Assembly (NCBI RefSeq): GCF_004217185.1
Contig: NZ_SHKL01000001.1
Coordinates: forward strand, 929,001-993,000
DNA: 64,000 bases
Direction: 5' to 3'
Source of the DNA: Pseudonocardia sediminis
GTDB lineage: Bacteria; Actinomycetota; Actinomycetes; Mycobacteriales; Pseudonocardiaceae
Shown piece by piece: positions 35,416-44,076 of the stretch. The stretch's first letter is position 1. Each line of letters opens with the position of its first letter. The position numbers were made by a program, and so were the translations under genes. The notes below the pieces were generated by a model. It saw only the letters and a list, made by a program, of their open reading frames with translations. It made no database searches and was not told the origin of the DNA.

Positions 35416-35448
35416 CCGGGGGTGGCGGCGTCGGCCGGCCACCCCCGG
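35416..35448. terminator. 11-bp perfect stem after narK
   Basis: CCGGGGGTGGC (35416-35426) and GCCACCCCCGG (35438-35448) pair exactly around 11 nt, 17 bp after the stop. The rest of the 310-bp gap to the molybdenum hydroxylase gene (35449-35709) shows no coding frame or further long stem and should hold that gene's promoter. Confidence 0.82.
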
Positions 35449-35709
35449 ATGTGGGTGGTCTCACAACGATGGCGATCTCCGCAGCTGCGGGCCGATGGGC
35501 CTTCCGGTTGCTGATCCACTGATAAGGCGGGCCTCAGATCCGCAGGTCGATCATCATCCGTACGGAGTAGTGCCGTAGGCCGATTGGTCCTGCTTCGGAG
35601 GTTTGGCGCGTCACCGTCCACTCAGGGCGTCGTTGGCCGGTCCAAGCACTTCCGGTCAGGGTCACGCTCCCCCTCGGGGCCCGGCCGGGAGCCCTTCGAG
35701 AGGACAACG

Positions 35710-38073
35710 ATGCCCGCTCACCGCGCGCCCACCACCACGCTCGACGTCCGCAGTGGCGACGAGCCCCGCAGCGGCGTCAGCCGCAGGAAGTTCCTCGGCT
35801 ACCTGATCGCCGCGCCCACGCTCGTCGTGGCGGCGGAAATGGGACGCCAGACCCTGTTCGACGGTGTCGGCACTCCGACCGCGTCCGCGTCGGCGCTGCC
35901 CTCGTCGCCGCAGACCCCCGAGTTCTACGACCTGCTCGACGCGCTGCGCGACGCCATGCGCCCGACCGCGAACCTGATCCGGGTCGAGGTGAACACCGAC
36001 GGCACCGTGTCGTTCGCGATCCCCCGCTCGGACAACGGCCAGGGCATCATGACCGCGGCGCAGATGATCATCGCCGAGGAGATGGACCTCGACCCGGACC
36101 AGGTGATCGTCACCCTCGCCGACGCGCGACCGGAGCTCGTCGTCAATCAGCTGACCGGCGGCTCGGCGACGATCTTCTGCATGTACACCCCGATCCGGGT
36201 GGCCGCCGCCCTCGCCAAGGGCGCGCTGCTCGACGCCGCCGCGGCCCAGCTGGGCCAGGAGAAGTCGGTGCTGACCAGCCGGGCCGGGGCGATCATCGGG
36301 CAGAACGGTGAGGCGCTGCCCTTCGGCGAGCTGACCACGAAGGCGGCCGCGCCGGTCACGACGGCGGCCGAGGTGGTGCTCAAGGAGAACAAGGACTTCA
36401 CCGTCATCGGCAAGTCCCGGACGAAGTCCGACGCGCGGGCCATGGTCACCGGCGCGAAGCAGTTCGCGATCGACCTGCAGATCCCGGACGCGCTGCCGAC
36501 CGTGATCTGCCGTGGCCCGGGCCTGAACAGCGCCCCGACCGGCGTCGAGAACCTCGACGAGGTCCGGTCCATGCCCGGCGTCACCGACGTCGTCGAGGTC
36601 GAGACCGGGTACGCCGTGCGCGCCGAGACGTTCGGCCAGTGCATCGACGCGGTCAACGCGCTGAAGGTGTCCTGGGACGGCGGCACCGTCGAAGGCGAGA
36701 ACGACGACTCGATCCTGGCGAAGGTGCGCCAGGGCGAGCTGCCGCTGGCCGTGCCGCAGGGTGTCGGCGAGACGATCGAGGGCGAGTTCGTCTTCTACTT
36801 CCGCAGCGGTTCCTCGCTGGAGCCCAACGGCGCCGTCGCCGACGTGCGCGACGGGCGCGCCGAGATCTGGGGCCCGGCCAAGAACCCGATCGTCGCCCAG
36901 AACGAGATCGCGAAGGCGCTGGGGATCCCGCAGAACGCGGTCACGTTCTACGTCATCGAGGGCGGCGGGTCGTTCGGCCGCAAGCTGTTCTTCGACGCCG
37001 CGCTCGAGGCCGCCGTCGTCTCGCAGAAGGTCGGCAAGCCGGTCAAGCTCATGTGGACCCGGGCCGACGACTCCCGCCAGGGCCGCACGCACCCGATGTG
37101 CACCTCCCGGGTCCGCGCGCAGGTCAGCGGTGACACGGTGCTCAGCTTCGAGCTCCGCCACACCAGCGTCGCGGCCGAGAACAACCCCGGCCTCGGCGAG
37201 CCGATCAGCGCCGCCGCCGCCAAGGCCCCGCTGGGCAACCTCGGCGTCTCCGAGGCGATCTTCGAGCTGACCCAGCTCACGCCGTACAACTTCGGGGCCA
37301 ACACGCGGTTCCTGAACGAAGTGGACATGCGCTTCAACACCCAGGCGACGCGCAACGTCTACTCGCCCGACGTCTGCGTCGCCCGCGAGCTGATGGTCGA
37401 CCGGATCGCGGAGAAGATGGGCCGCGACCCGTACGAGTTCCGGTCGGAGTGCATCAAGCAGACCCGCTGGAAGAAGGCACTCGACCGGGCGGCCGAGGAG
37501 GCCGGCTGGGGCAAGTCGATGGAGCCCGGCACCGCCCAGGGCATCGCGACACACATCGAGTACAAGGGCGTGGCGGTGGCCGTCGTCGAGATCGACTGCC
37601 GCCCGGAGACGATGAACCGGCAGATCCGCCAGGCCCGCACCGGACCGCGCGTCACCAAGGTGACCTACGTCGTCGACCCCGGCCTGGTGATCAACCCGCG
37701 CGGCTACGAGGCGCAGATGATGGGCGGCATCAACGACGGCATCGCGATCGCGCTGACCGCCGGCATGCACCTCGACGACGGCCACTTCGTCGAGGCGAGC
37801 TGGGACAACTACTTCTACACCCGGCAGTGGAACACCCCGCCCGAGATGAACATCATCGTCGTCGAGGACTCGGAGGCTCCCGAGCCGGGTGGGGCGGGGG
37901 AGTTCGGCGTCGCCGCCAGCGCTGCCGCGGTGGCCTGTGCCTACGCCCGGGCGACCAGGACGGTGCCGGAGTACTTCCCGATCCTGCACAAGGACCCGCT
38001 GCCGTTCGAGCCGTACCCGACCGTGCCGCCGGTCCCGCCGTCGCCCACCGACGGCCTCGACTTCGCGTCCTGA
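35710..38073 (+). CDS. Tat-exported molybdopterin hydroxylase large subunit (IorB-like)
   Basis: 787 residues from ATG 35710 (GAGAGG upstream). The N-terminus has a twin-arginine signal SRRKFLG (R25-R26) with a hydrophobic stretch to residue 42, so the folded enzyme is exported or anchored outside. The rest is the xanthine-dehydrogenase/aldehyde-oxidase Mo domain in the periplasmic isoquinoline-1-oxidoreductase (IorB) layout: RSDNGQGIMTAAQMIIAEE, GGGSFGRKL and the catalytic Glu in GGAGEFGVA (E731). It hydroxylates a heterocycle or aldehyde. Its FeS partner follows 37 bp later. No FAD subunit is present, so electrons must go to a respiratory acceptor. Substrate unknown. Confidence 0.88.
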   Translation: MPAHRAPTTTLDVRSGDEPRSGVSRRKFLGYLIAAPTLVVAAEMGRQTLFDGVGTPTASASALPSSPQTPEFYDLLDALRDAMRPTANLIRVEVNTDGTVSFAIPRSDNGQGIMTAAQMIIAEEMDLDPDQVIVTLADARPELVVNQLTGGSATIFCMYTPIRVAAALAKGALLDAAAAQLGQEKSVLTSRAGAIIGQNGEALPFGELTTKAAAPVTTAAEVVLKENKDFTVIGKSRTKSDARAMVTGAKQFAIDLQIPDALPTVICRGPGLNSAPTGVENLDEVRSMPGVTDVVEVETGYAVRAETFGQCIDAVNALKVSWDGGTVEGENDDSILAKVRQGELPLAVPQGVGETIEGEFVFYFRSGSSLEPNGAVADVRDGRAEIWGPAKNPIVAQNEIAKALGIPQNAVTFYVIEGGGSFGRKLFFDAALEAAVVSQKVGKPVKLMWTRADDSRQGRTHPMCTSRVRAQVSGDTVLSFELRHTSVAAENNPGLGEPISAAAAKAPLGNLGVSEAIFELTQLTPYNFGANTRFLNEVDMRFNTQATRNVYSPDVCVARELMVDRIAEKMGRDPYEFRSECIKQTRWKKALDRAAEEAGWGKSMEPGTAQGIATHIEYKGVAVAVVEIDCRPETMNRQIRQARTGPRVTKVTYVVDPGLVINPRGYEAQMMGGINDGIAIALTAGMHLDDGHFVEASWDNYFYTRQWNTPPEMNIIVVEDSEAPEPGGAGEFGVAASAAAVACAYARATRTVPEYFPILHKDPLPFEPYPTVPPVPPSPTDGLDFAS

Positions 38074-38110
38074 CCCCCGACACGACGCGAACACCCTTTC
38101 AGGAGCCTTC

Positions 38111-38581
38111 ATGCCCACTCAGACCTTCAAGCTCAACGGCGAGACCGTCACCGTCGACGTCGAGGACGACGTCCGGCTGCTCTGGGTCATCCGTGACCTG
38201 CTCAAGGTGACCGGCCCGAAGTACGGCTGCGGCATCAACGTCTGCAAGGCCTGCACCAGCCACATCAACGGCAAGGCGTTCAACCCCTGCTCGGTGCCGG
38301 TCGGCGCGATCGGAGACTCCGACGAGATCACCACGATCGAGGGCCTGGCCGACGGCGAGACCCTGCACCCGATGCAGGAGGCCTGGATCGAGAAGGACGT
38401 CGCGCAGTGCGGCTACTGCCAGCCGGGCCAGATCATGGCTTCGGTGGCGCTGGTGCGGAAGTGCCAGGAAGAGGGCCGCGACATCGACGACTCGATGCTC
38501 GACGAGATCCGCAACATCTGCCGGTGCGGTACCTACAACCGCATCCGTGAGGCGATCAAGGTCGGCGCCGACAACATGTGA
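38111..38581 (+). CDS. [2Fe-2S] subunit of the molybdenum hydroxylase (IorA-like)
   Basis: 156 residues from ATG 38111 (AGGAG upstream). The plant-type ferredoxin cluster is KYGCGINVCKACTSHING...PC and the second cluster is CGYCQPGQ ... CRCGTYNRIREA, as in IorA, CoxS and XdhA small subunits. It lacks its own signal peptide and should be carried out by the large subunit's Tat signal as a hitchhiker. It passes electrons from the Mo site. The unit ends at the 14-bp stem 7 bp downstream. Confidence 0.93.
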   Translation: MPTQTFKLNGETVTVDVEDDVRLLWVIRDLLKVTGPKYGCGINVCKACTSHINGKAFNPCSVPVGAIGDSDEITTIEGLADGETLHPMQEAWIEKDVAQCGYCQPGQIMASVALVRKCQEEGRDIDDSMLDEIRNICRCGTYNRIREAIKVGADNM

Positions 38582-38587
38582 GGTGTT

Positions 38588-38623
38588 CCGCCCGCGGTCC
38601 CTCCCTTCGGGGACCGCGGGCGG
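38588..38623. terminator. 14-bp perfect stem terminator
   Basis: CCGCCCGCGGTCCC (38588-38601) pairs exactly with GGGACCGCGGGCGG (38610-38623) around 8 nt, 6 bp after the FeS subunit stop. Confidence 0.88.
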
Positions 38624-38672
38624 GTCGCCGGTGACGTCCTCCGTCGGGTTGGGAGCCGGAGGGTCACCGGCA

Positions 38673-38714
38673 GGCGCGCCGGCTCCGGGGTGTCCTCATC
38701 GGAGCCGGCGCGCC
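38673..38714. promoter_or_regulatory. 15-bp perfect inverted repeat before the LuxR gene
   Basis: GGCGCGCCGGCTCCG (38673-38687) and CGGAGCCGGCGCGCC (38700-38714) are exact complements around 12 nt, 73 bp before the GAF-LuxR start and 50 bp after the previous terminator. It may be a second terminator against read-through or a regulator site. Confidence 0.7.
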
Positions 38715-38787
38715 GTCGGGCGCTATCGTCTCCCGCGGCGGCGCGGGTGAGCTGCGTCACCCGCTCCCTGGACCAAGGACGGTTCCG

Positions 38788-39669
38788 ATGGGCAAGTCGA
38801 CGACGGACGCGGGCGTGGACCCGCGGCCCGCACTCCGCGCCGCACTGCGCGCGGTCCAGACCGACTCTGGTCTCCCGATCGCGTTCGGGGCACTGGTCGA
38901 CAACGGCGCCACCGCCGAGCTCAGCGAGTTCCTGGGCACCCGGACCACGCACCTGCACGGGCTCGGCATCCGGGCGGGCTCCGGCCTCGGCGGCCGGGTC
39001 ATCGCCGAGGGCCGTCCCGCGGCCGTCGACGACTACCGCTCCGCGGACTCGATCACCCACGACTACGACGAGTGGGTCACGGCCGAGGGCCTCTCGGCCG
39101 TCGCCGCCGCACCGTTCGTCGTCCGCGGCCGGACCGCCGCGCTGATCTACGGCGCGACCCGGGAGAACGTCACCCTGGGCGACCGGGGCAAGGCCGCGCT
39201 CGTGTCCTGCGGACGCCGGCTGAGCATGGAGCTGACGGTCCGGGACGAGGTCGGACGCCGGATGCGGGAGGCGGAGGTCGTCGCGTCGGCGTCGCCGGGC
39301 GACGTCCGCGACGTCGCCGACCTGGAGGAGATCCGCTCGTTGCACGCCGAGCTGCGCGCCGTCGCCCAGCTCATCCCGGACACGGGCCTGGCGGAGCGGG
39401 TCTCGCAGGTGTCGCAGCGCCTGGCCGACGTCGGCACCCGGACGGCGACGGCGGAGCAGGCCGCCGACCACGGGATCACGCTCTCGCCCCGGGAGATCGA
39501 CGTGATCTCACAGGTCGCGCTCGGCTGCACGAACGCCGAGACGGCGGCCCGGCTGTGCATCAAGCCGGAGACGGCGAAGGCCTACCTCCGGGGCGCGATG
39601 AGCAAGCTGGGTGTGCACACCCGGTTCGAGGCGGTGGTGCGCTCGCGCAGGCTCGGGCTCGTCCCGTAG
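38788..39669 (+). CDS. GAF-domain LuxR-type regulator
   Basis: 293 residues from ATG 38788. Residues about 20-150 form a GAF-like sensor domain (LGIRAGSGLGGRVIAEGRPAAVDDY ... TAEGLSAVAAAPFVV). A coiled linker of heptads comes next (about 165-215), and the C-terminal LuxR helix-turn-helix is LSPREIDVISQVALGCTNAETAARLCI ... MSKLGVHTRFEAVV. Actinobacterial GAF-LuxR proteins of this kind usually lie beside oxidoreductase operons and respond to small molecules. It stands between the Mo hydroxylase and nirB and could control either. No phospho-receiver domain is present. Confidence 0.85.
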   Translation: MGKSTTDAGVDPRPALRAALRAVQTDSGLPIAFGALVDNGATAELSEFLGTRTTHLHGLGIRAGSGLGGRVIAEGRPAAVDDYRSADSITHDYDEWVTAEGLSAVAAAPFVVRGRTAALIYGATRENVTLGDRGKAALVSCGRRLSMELTVRDEVGRRMREAEVVASASPGDVRDVADLEEIRSLHAELRAVAQLIPDTGLAERVSQVSQRLADVGTRTATAEQAADHGITLSPREIDVISQVALGCTNAETAARLCIKPETAKAYLRGAMSKLGVHTRFEAVVRSRRLGLVP

Positions 39670-39746
39670 GGGTGACCGGAGCCACCCCGTCCGTCGTCGC
39701 AGGTCAGGGCCACTCACAGCGCTCCGGCCCGATTCGTGAGCGGCTC

Positions 39747-39782
39747 GTTACGTCGACGTCACGACGGGTCGCGTCGATGTAA
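39747..39782 (+). promoter_or_regulatory. Inverted repeat / GlnR-like box before nirB
   Basis: TTACGTCGACGT (39748-39759) and GCGTCGATGTAA (39771-39782) form an imperfect inverted repeat, ending 24 bp before the nirB start. The left part also reads GTTAC-N6-GTCAC (39747-39762), which resembles one pair of GlnR half-sites. Nitrite-reductase operons of actinobacteria are commonly GlnR targets; that this one is remains a prediction. Confidence 0.5.
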
Positions 39783-39806
39783 TGACCGGTTCCTACCGTC
39801 ACCGGG

Positions 39807-42344
39807 GTGAGCAGACGAGTCGTCGTTGTGGGCAACGGGATGGTCGGGCACCGGCTGGTGTCCGCGCTCCGTGACCGGGACACCGAGGGGACCTGGCAGG
39901 TCACCGTCCTCGGCGAGGAGACCCGCCGCGCCTACGACCGTGTCGCCCTGTCGTCGTACGTGGACGGGAAGTCGGAGGAGGAGCTGCGGCTCCCCGACGA
40001 CGACCTGCGCGCCGACCCGCTGGTCGCGACGCACCTCGGCGACCCCGTCACCGCCGTCGACCGGGACGCCCGCACGGTGCGGACCGCGTCCGGCGCGTCG
40101 TTCGGCTACGACGCACTGGTCCTCGCGACCGGCTCGACCCCGTTCGTCCCGCCGGTCCCGGGCAAGGACCTGCCCGGCTGCTTCGTCTACCGCACCCTCG
40201 ACGACCTCGACGCGATCACCGAGGCCGCCGCCGCGGCCGTGGCGCGCACCGCGCCCGGGCGGCGATCGGCCGTCGTCGTCGGAGGTGGGCTGCTCGGCCT
40301 GGAGGCGGCGCGCGCGATGCGGCTGCTCGGGCTCTCGCCGCAGGTCGTGGAGATCGCGCCGCGGCTGATGCCGGTGCAGGTCGACGAGGGCGGGGGTGCG
40401 CTGCTGCGCTCGCTCGTCGAGGAACAGGGCCTGAAGGTCCGGACCGGGGTCTCGGTGGACGGGATCTCCGCCGACCGCGACCGTCTCGTCGCGCGCCTGT
40501 CCGACGGCGTCGAGCTCGACGCCGACCTCGTCGTGTTCTCGGCCGGCATCCGTGCCGCGGACGCCCTGGCACGGGAGAACGGCCTCGCGGTCGGGGAGCG
40601 CGGCGGCGTCCTCGTCGACGACCGCTGCCGGACCGACGACGAGCACGTCTGGGCGATCGGGGAGTGCGCCGCGCTGCAGGGCCGCACCTACGGCCTGGTC
40701 GCGCCGGGCTACGCGATGGCCGAGGTCGTCGCGGACCGTCTGCTCGGCGGCGACGCCCGGATGACGCCCGAGGAGCTGGACATGTCCACCCGGCTCAAGC
40801 TGCTCGGGGTCGACGTGGCCAGCTTCGGCGACGCGCACGCCACGGCCGAGGGCGCGCTGGAGATCGTCGTCAACGACCCCGTCGCCGGCACCTACTCCAA
40901 GCTCGTCGTCTCCGACGACGCGTCCACCCTGCTCGGCGGCGTCCTGGTCGGGGACGCCTCGCGCTACGGCTCGCTGCGCCCCCTCGTCGGGGCGGCGCTG
41001 CCCGAGGACCCGGTCACGCTGATCTCCTCCGGTGGCGCCGAGCCGGACGCGGGCGCGCTGCCGGACTCCGCACAGATCTGCTCCTGCAACGCCGTCACCA
41101 AGGGCGCGCTGTGCGCCGCGATCGACGACGGCGCCCACGACGTCGCCTCGCTCAAGGCCTGCACCCGCGCCGGGACGACGTGCGGGTCCTGCGTCCCGAC
41201 GCTGGCGAAGATCCTCACCCAGCAGGGCGTGGAGGTCTCCAAGGCCCTCTGCGAGCACTTCGCGTACTCCCGCGCCGAGCTGTTCGAGATCGTCGCCGGG
41301 GCCGGGATCACGTCGTTCTCCGCGCTGGTCGCCTCGCACGGCACCGGCCTGGGCTGCGACATCTGCAAGCCGGTCGTCGGTTCGATCCTGGCCACGCTCT
41401 ACAACGAGCACGTCCTCGACGGCGAGCGCGCGACGCTGCAGGACACCAACGACCACTTCCTCGCGAACATGCAGCGCAACGGCACCTACTCCGTCGTGCC
41501 GCGGATCGCCGGCGGCGAGGTCACGCCCGAGGGCCTGATCGTGATCGGCGAGGTCGCGCGCGACTTCGGGCTCTACACCAAGATCACCGGCGGGCAGCGG
41601 ATCGACATGTTCGGCGCCAGGGTGGAGCAGCTGCCCGACATCTGGCGCCGTCTGGTCGACGCCGGGTTCGAGTCCGGGCACGCCTACGGCAAGTCGCTCC
41701 GCACGGTGAAGTCGTGCGTCGGGACGACCTGGTGCCGCTACGGCGTGCAGGACTCGGTCGGCCTGGCCGTCGAGCTGGAGCTGCGCTACCGCGGCCTGCG
41801 CAGCCCGCACAAGATCAAGTCCGGCGTGTCCGGCTGCGCCCGCGAGTGCGCCGAGGCCCGGTCCAAGGACTTCGGGATCATCGCCACCGAGACCGGCTGG
41901 AACCTCTACGTCGGCGGCAACGGCGGGTTCACCCCGCGCCACGCCGAGCTGCTCGTCGCCGACGTCGACACCGCGACGCTGGTCCGTACGATCGACCGGT
42001 TCCTGATGTTCTACGTGCGCACCGCCGAGCGTCTGCAGCGCACCGCGCCGTGGATCGAGGCGATGGAGGGCGGGCTCGACCACCTGTACGCGGTGATCGT
42101 CGAGGACTCGCTGGGCATCGGCGCCGACCTCGACGCGGCGATGGCGCGCCACATCGACTCCTACGCCGACGAGTGGCGCGGGGTCCTCGACGACCCGGAG
42201 AAGCTGTCGCGCTTCGTGTCCTTCGTCAACGCCCCGGACACCCCGGACCCCTCGATCAGCTTCGTCACCGAGCGGGGGCAGAACGTGCCCGCTCCCCGCA
42301 ATAACGAGCCCGTCCTGATCGGCCTACCGGAGGTGCACTCATGA
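39807..42344 (+). CDS. nirB: NAD(P)H nitrite reductase large subunit
   Basis: 845 residues from GTG 39807. The N-terminal half is an FAD/NAD(P) oxidoreductase (VVVGNGMVGHRL; ATGSTPFVPPV; SAVVVGGGLLGLEAARAM). A BFD-like [2Fe-2S] domain (about 424-475) has CSCNAVTKG and CGSCVPTLAK. The C-terminal siroheme/[4Fe-4S] half has CVGTTWC (C637, C643) and GCARECAEA (C677, C681). Together these reduce nitrite to ammonium with six electrons in the cytosol. The stop overlaps nirD by 4 bases. It depends on siroheme, for which two synthesis genes follow downstream. Confidence 0.96.
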   Translation: MSRRVVVVGNGMVGHRLVSALRDRDTEGTWQVTVLGEETRRAYDRVALSSYVDGKSEEELRLPDDDLRADPLVATHLGDPVTAVDRDARTVRTASGASFGYDALVLATGSTPFVPPVPGKDLPGCFVYRTLDDLDAITEAAAAAVARTAPGRRSAVVVGGGLLGLEAARAMRLLGLSPQVVEIAPRLMPVQVDEGGGALLRSLVEEQGLKVRTGVSVDGISADRDRLVARLSDGVELDADLVVFSAGIRAADALARENGLAVGERGGVLVDDRCRTDDEHVWAIGECAALQGRTYGLVAPGYAMAEVVADRLLGGDARMTPEELDMSTRLKLLGVDVASFGDAHATAEGALEIVVNDPVAGTYSKLVVSDDASTLLGGVLVGDASRYGSLRPLVGAALPEDPVTLISSGGAEPDAGALPDSAQICSCNAVTKGALCAAIDDGAHDVASLKACTRAGTTCGSCVPTLAKILTQQGVEVSKALCEHFAYSRAELFEIVAGAGITSFSALVASHGTGLGCDICKPVVGSILATLYNEHVLDGERATLQDTNDHFLANMQRNGTYSVVPRIAGGEVTPEGLIVIGEVARDFGLYTKITGGQRIDMFGARVEQLPDIWRRLVDAGFESGHAYGKSLRTVKSCVGTTWCRYGVQDSVGLAVELELRYRGLRSPHKIKSGVSGCARECAEARSKDFGIIATETGWNLYVGGNGGFTPRHAELLVADVDTATLVRTIDRFLMFYVRTAERLQRTAPWIEAMEGGLDHLYAVIVEDSLGIGADLDAAMARHIDSYADEWRGVLDDPEKLSRFVSFVNAPDTPDPSISFVTERGQNVPAPRNNEPVLIGLPEVHS

Positions 42345-42775
42345 CCGTCACCCGAGCTCTCACCGACCCCGCCACCGTCGCCTCCGATCCGGCCCTGGAG
42401 CCGCGCCGGTCGCCGGAGACCCGGCCCGCGGCGCGGGCCGGGACCGAGGTCACCGGCTGGCTGTACATCTGCCCGCTGGAGGCGCTGCAGCCCGGACGCG
42501 GGGCGGCGGCGCTCGTCGGCGACACCCAGGTCGCGATCTTCCGGATGGACGGCGACGTGCTCCACGCCGTCGGCAACGTGGACCCCTACACCGGTGCGGC
42601 GGTGATCTCCCGCGGCATCGTCGGCGACCGCGGCGGCGTGCCGACCGTGGCGTCGCCGGTGCACAAGCAGGCCTTCGGCCTCGACGACGGGCGGGCGCTC
42701 GACGACCCGTCGGTCACGCTCGGCGTCTACCAGACCCGGGTGCACGGCGGCGACGTGGCGATCGGGCTACGGTGA
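42341..42775 (+). CDS. nirD: Nitrite reductase small subunit
   Basis: 144 residues from ATG 42341 (ATGA overlap with nirB; GGAGG upstream). The first 33 residues are a variable leader. The rest is the Rieske-like barrel of NirD (GWLYICPLEALQPGRGAAALVGDTQVAIFR). The cluster ligands of real Rieske proteins are missing: the position of the second CxxH reads SPVH. NirD therefore carries no iron-sulfur cluster, as usual for the family, and supports NirB structurally. Confidence 0.93.
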   Translation: MTVTRALTDPATVASDPALEPRRSPETRPAARAGTEVTGWLYICPLEALQPGRGAAALVGDTQVAIFRMDGDVLHAVGNVDPYTGAAVISRGIVGDRGGVPTVASPVHKQAFGLDDGRALDDPSVTLGVYQTRVHGGDVAIGLR

Positions 42776-42852
42776 CCGCCCGGACCCGGGCGACGACGCA
42801 CCACCTCCCGGCCCGTTCCCGCGCCGTCCCCGGCCGGAGGAACGGAGGCCCC

Positions 42853-44076
42853 GTGGCCGCACAGTCGGACGAGGAACGCTCACCCGCCACCGGTGTGCGC
42901 GGCGAACCGGTGCCCTCGCTGGCCGGGTTCACCGTCGGCATCACCGCGGCCCGGCGGACCGAGGAGCTCGCCACCATGCTCGAGCGCCGCGGCGCGGTGA
43001 TCCAGCAGGGCGCCGCGCTGCGGATCGTCGCGCTCGCGGACGACGCCGACCTGGAGACGACCACCCGCGCGCTGATCGCCGAGCCGCCGGACATCGCGGT
43101 CGCGACCACCGGCATCGGCTACCGCGGCTGGATGGAGGCCGCCGACGGCTGGGGCCTCGGCGAGGCACTGCTCACCGCGCTCGGGAGCTGCGAGATGCTC
43201 GCCCGCGGGCCCAAGGCGCGCGGCGCGATCCGCGCGTCCGGGCTGGTGGACGCGTGGTCGCCGGAGTCGGAGTCGACGGCGGAGGTGCTCGAGCACCTGC
43301 TCGAACGCGGCGTCGAGGGGTGCCGGATCGCGGTGCAGCTGCACGGAGAGCCGCTGCCCGACGTCGTCGAGGCGCTGGAGATGGCCGGGGCGCAGGTCGT
43401 GACGGTCCCGGTGTACCGCTGGGCCCCGCCGCTCGACATCGCCCCGCTGGACCGGCTGATCGCGTCTACGCTGTCCGGCGGCATCGACATGCTCGCGTTC
43501 ACCAGCGCACCCGCCGCGGCCGGCCTGCTGGCCCGGGCCGGGGAGCTCGGCGTGCACGACGATCTCGTCGCCGCGCTGCGCGGTCCGGTGCTGGCGCTGT
43601 GCGTGGGCCCGGTGACTGCGGCGCCGCTGGAGGCGCTCGACGTGCCCACCCTGCAGCCGCAGCGTTCCCGGCTCGGGGCGATGGTGCGCACCCTGGAGTC
43701 GGCGGCGCCGACGCGGGCGCGTCGGCTCCCGGTGGCGTCGCACGAGCTGGAGCTGCGCGGCCACGCCGTGCTGGTCGACGGCGTCCTGCGCCCGGTCCCG
43801 CCGACGCCGATGGCGCTGCTGCGGGTGCTGGCCAAGCGTCCGGGACGGGTGGTGCCGCGCTCCGAGCTGCTCGCCGCGCAGCCCGGCGGGGCGGCCGACG
43901 AGCACGCCGTGGAGAACGCGATCGCCCGCCTGCGGGCGGCCCTGGGCGAGCCCGGGCTGGTGCAGACGGTCGTGCGCCGCGGCTACCGGCTCGCGCTGGA
44001 GCCCGGCACCGGGGCGACCGGCCTCGGCGGGCACTGCACGACCGAGAACCGGACGGACGAGGGGGGACGGCGATGA
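42853..44076 (+). CDS. Uroporphyrinogen-III synthase domain fused to a winged helix
   Basis: 407 residues from GTG 42853, preferred over the GTG at 42772 (which overlaps nirD) because GGAGG lies five bases upstream and the family N-terminus begins soon after. Residues about 20-270 are a HemD fold (AGFTVGITAARRTEELATML ... AFTSAPAAAGLLARAGEL). Residues about 300-385 are an OmpR-type DNA-binding domain (MALLRVLAKRPGRVVPRSELL ... ENAIARLRAALGEPGLVQTVVRRGYRLAL). The mycobacterial counterpart lies near nirBD too (recalled, Rv0260c). It may make the siroheme precursor, or sense it and regulate the nitrite genes. Confidence 0.85.
   Translation: MAAQSDEERSPATGVRGEPVPSLAGFTVGITAARRTEELATMLERRGAVIQQGAALRIVALADDADLETTTRALIAEPPDIAVATTGIGYRGWMEAADGWGLGEALLTALGSCEMLARGPKARGAIRASGLVDAWSPESESTAEVLEHLLERGVEGCRIAVQLHGEPLPDVVEALEMAGAQVVTVPVYRWAPPLDIAPLDRLIASTLSGGIDMLAFTSAPAAAGLLARAGELGVHDDLVAALRGPVLALCVGPVTAAPLEALDVPTLQPQRSRLGAMVRTLESAAPTRARRLPVASHELELRGHAVLVDGVLRPVPPTPMALLRVLAKRPGRVVPRSELLAAQPGGAADEHAVENAIARLRAALGEPGLVQTVVRRGYRLALEPGTGATGLGGHCTTENRTDEGGRR

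Noticed and set aside
35662..38118. 818-residue minus-strand frame over the molybdenum hydroxylase
   Set aside because: Shadow of the Tat-exported large subunit; no recognisable domain.
42341..42775. True Rieske iron-sulfur protein
   Set aside because: The cluster-binding Cys/His pairs are not kept (SPVH in place of CxxH), as in NirD.
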